Origin: Sulfurovum sp.
GTDB lineage: Bacteria > Campylobacterota > Campylobacteria > Campylobacterales > Sulfurovaceae
Direction of reading: 5' to 3'
Assembly: GCA_028684885.1 (NCBI GenBank)
Contig: JAQUFB010000006.1
Coordinates: forward strand, 1-37,486
Length of the DNA stretch: 37,486 nt
The notes below the pieces were generated by a model. The model was not told the DNA's origin. It saw nothing but the letters and a program-made list of their open reading frames with translations, and did not search any database. The position numbers were made by a program, and so were the translations under genes. Shown here piece by piece: positions 35,630 to 37,486 of the stretch (its first letter is position 1; each line of letters begins with the position of its first letter).

Positions 35630-36999
35630 GTCTGCTCCAGAAGATCGGGAAAGCCCTGATGACACCCATCGCGGTGCTGCCGGTAGCGGCACTGCTGCTG
35701 CGCCTGGGCTTTGGCGATATCTTTGACGGAGAGATCGCAGCCATCATGAAGAGTGCGGGCGAAGCGGTCTTCTCTCACCTTGACCTGCTCTTTGGAATCG
35801 GCATCGCCTACGGACTGGCAAAGAACAACGACGGTGCCGCTGCGCTCTCCGGAGCGATCGGCGTGCTGATCGCCAAAGCGGTTTACAGCACGATCGACGA
35901 AAGTGTCAACATGGGAGTCTTTGTCGGGATCATCATCGGGGTGCTTGCCGGGACCCTCTACAACCGCTATCATGCGATCAAGCTTCCGGAGTTTCTCGGC
36001 TTCTTCGGAGGTAAACGCTTTGTGCCGATCATCACAGCGATCTCCGCCATCGGTGTCGGGATACTGGCAGGATACTTCTGGCACTATGCCCAGGGAGCGA
36101 TCGACAGTTTTTCCAACCTTATCATCGGCCTAAAAGAGTTCGGTACCTTCATCTACGGGACACTCAACCGTACGCTCATCCCGCTTGGGCTGCACCATAT
36201 CCTCAACTCGGTCTTCTGGTTCCAGCTGGGCGAGTACACCTACCTCAAAGAGGGGGTAGAAGTCGTCGCCAACGGCGATCTTCACCGTTTCTTTGCAGGA
36301 GACAAGAGTGCGGGGGTCTATATGGCAGGCTTCTATGTGGTGATGATGTTCGGGCTGCCGGCCATGGCACTGGCGATCTACCTCAATACCCCGAACTCCT
36401 ACCGCAAAAAGGCAGGGGCGATCCTTGCCGGGGTGGCGTTTACCTCGTTCCTTACAGGGATCACAGAACCGTTGGAGTTCCTCTTTCTGTTTGTCGCTCC
36501 TGTGCTTTTTTTACTGCATGTACTCCTTACGGGACTGGCGCTGGCAAGTGCACAGATGCTCGATATCCATGCGGGATTCGGTTTCTCTGCAGGATTTATC
36601 GACTACCTGATCAACTACAAACTGGCGACCAACCCGCTGCTGCTGCTTCCATTGGGTGCGATATTTGCAGTGCTCTATTTTTTCACAAGCTACTACACGA
36701 TCAGAGTGCTGAAACTGCGGATCTTTGAAGAGGCACAGAGTGAAAATAATCTGCAAAGCGATGAGGAAGCGATGGCTTTTATCGCTGCACTGGGCGGGAA
36801 TGAAAACATCCTCGATACCGATGCCTGTATCACCAGGCTCCGCATGCGCGTCAATGACAGCAGCGGACTCAAAGATGAGGATTTTGTGGCACTGGGCGCC
36901 AAAGGGGTGATACGCCCCGACAGACAGACGATACAGATCGTGCTGGGAAGCAGGTCTGAAAAGGTGGCGGAGAAGATCAAAGAAGCACTGGGAGGATGA
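35623..36999 (+). CDS. PTS transporter subunit EIICB, N-acetylglucosamine/glucose type
   Basis: EIIC LPVAALLLRLG, LHHILNSVFWFQLGEY, GITEPLEFLFLF; EIIB DACITRLRMRVND; no EIIA domain. Confidence 0.92.
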   Translation: MFSLLQKIGKALMTPIAVLPVAALLLRLGFGDIFDGEIAAIMKSAGEAVFSHLDLLFGIGIAYGLAKNNDGAAALSGAIGVLIAKAVYSTIDESVNMGVFVGIIIGVLAGTLYNRYHAIKLPEFLGFFGGKRFVPIITAISAIGVGILAGYFWHYAQGAIDSFSNLIIGLKEFGTFIYGTLNRTLIPLGLHHILNSVFWFQLGEYTYLKEGVEVVANGDLHRFFAGDKSAGVYMAGFYVVMMFGLPAMALAIYLNTPNSYRKKAGAILAGVAFTSFLTGITEPLEFLFLFVAPVLFLLHVLLTGLALASAQMLDIHAGFGFSAGFIDYLINYKLATNPLLLLPLGAIFAVLYFFTSYYTIRVLKLRIFEEAQSENNLQSDEEAMAFIAALGGNENILDTDACITRLRMRVNDSSGLKDEDFVALGAKGVIRPDRQTIQIVLGSRSEKVAEKIKEALGG

Positions 37000-37241
37000 T
37001 CAGTTTTATCCGGAAGAGAGAAAACAACCAATAGTATTCACATCACCCTAAAACCCACCTGCTTTTCCAAGTGTTTTAACCGCTTCGATCCATACTGCTT
37101 TCATTATTTATTTTTTATTGTGCTAGATATCGTTATAATTCCAAAACTTTTAGCAGACATCGCTTAAAGAGATACAATGATTCCACACAATGTGTGTGAT
37201 ATCAGAGTATGACCAACCAAATATTGCCCAGGAAACCTTAA

Positions 37242-37324
37242 ATGAAATTTTTACACTTGTCCATCATTATTGCACTTTTAACATTTCAGGGATGTGCGAC
37301 CAAAGAGGCTGCTCCGGATGCAAA
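37242..37324 (+). pseudogene. Lipoprotein 5' fragment, apparently interrupted by an IS element
   Basis: MKFLHLSIIIALLTFQGCATKEAAPDAK, signal peptide plus LTFQGC lipobox, runs into a putative IS end. Confidence 0.6.
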
Positions 37325-37486
37325 GATAGCGTCAAAAATTTTCTGTAAATTCTTCCTCGGCTTCTTTAAATTGTACCAAATTATCCCACGAAACATACTT
37401 GCGATCCAGCCACTTGGCATTGGTATCCACAGCCAAAGGCACCAACAGGCGTAATACAGAGTTGTCTCCGGGGAAAGCACCCACAA
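37325..37486 (-). mobile_element. IS256-like (Mutator family) insertion sequence end with transposase C-terminus (CDS 37332-37486, partial)
   Basis: Minus-strand translation VGAFPGDNSVLRLLVPLAVDTNAKWLDRKYVSWDNLVQFKEAEEEFTENF*; end GATAGCGTCAAAAATTTTCTGTAAA resembles IS256-type terminal repeats and overlaps the transposase stop. Confidence 0.65.

Noticed and set aside
35373-35630. 85-aa ORF across the ptsI/EIICB spacer as a new gene
   Set aside because: Starts at the duplicated ancestral EIICB start and ends in the second direct repeat; treated as insertion sequence rather than a gene, though translation is not excluded.

Overview
The window looks like chromosomal DNA from a Campylobacterota (epsilonproteobacterial) genome. 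I infer this from the HP0268-family protein, XerH, the Opr-type porin and the HP1264-like complex I subunit; a Sulfurovum-like genus is a guess. From left to right it holds: partial nusA (-); HP0268-family gene, miaB, lysophospholipid-acyltransferase-like gene and xerH (+); tilS, a small ORF, a GIY-YIG protein and rimO (-); an outer-membrane porin (-); tRNA-Phe and tRNA-Arg (-); a small membrane protein, a UbiA/MqnP-like prenyltransferase and a pssA-like gene (-); miaA (+); a 15-gene complex I operon nuoA-N (-); a membrane rhodanese (+); a lipoprotein (-); an AAA ATPase (-); an HPr-EI fusion and a PTS EIICB gene (+); and a lipoprotein 5' end that appears cut by an IS256-like element running off the window. 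The complex I operon lacks canonical nuoE/nuoF. It has an HP1264-like subunit, a NuoF-C-terminal/GltD-like flavoprotein fusion with a CxxCxxG motif, and two tandem NuoG paralogs with different Fe-S ligand sets. Intergenic DNA is unusually repeat-rich. There are at least five heptanucleotide (period-7) repeat loci, four of which touch or overlap the stop codon of the preceding CDS. There are several palindromic REP-like families, some with an adjacent GTAG tetranucleotide, one apparent nested insertion and one palindrome inside a small ORF. A ~237 bp insertion separates ptsI and the EIICB gene and is flanked by a 13-bp direct repeat that regenerates both gene ends.
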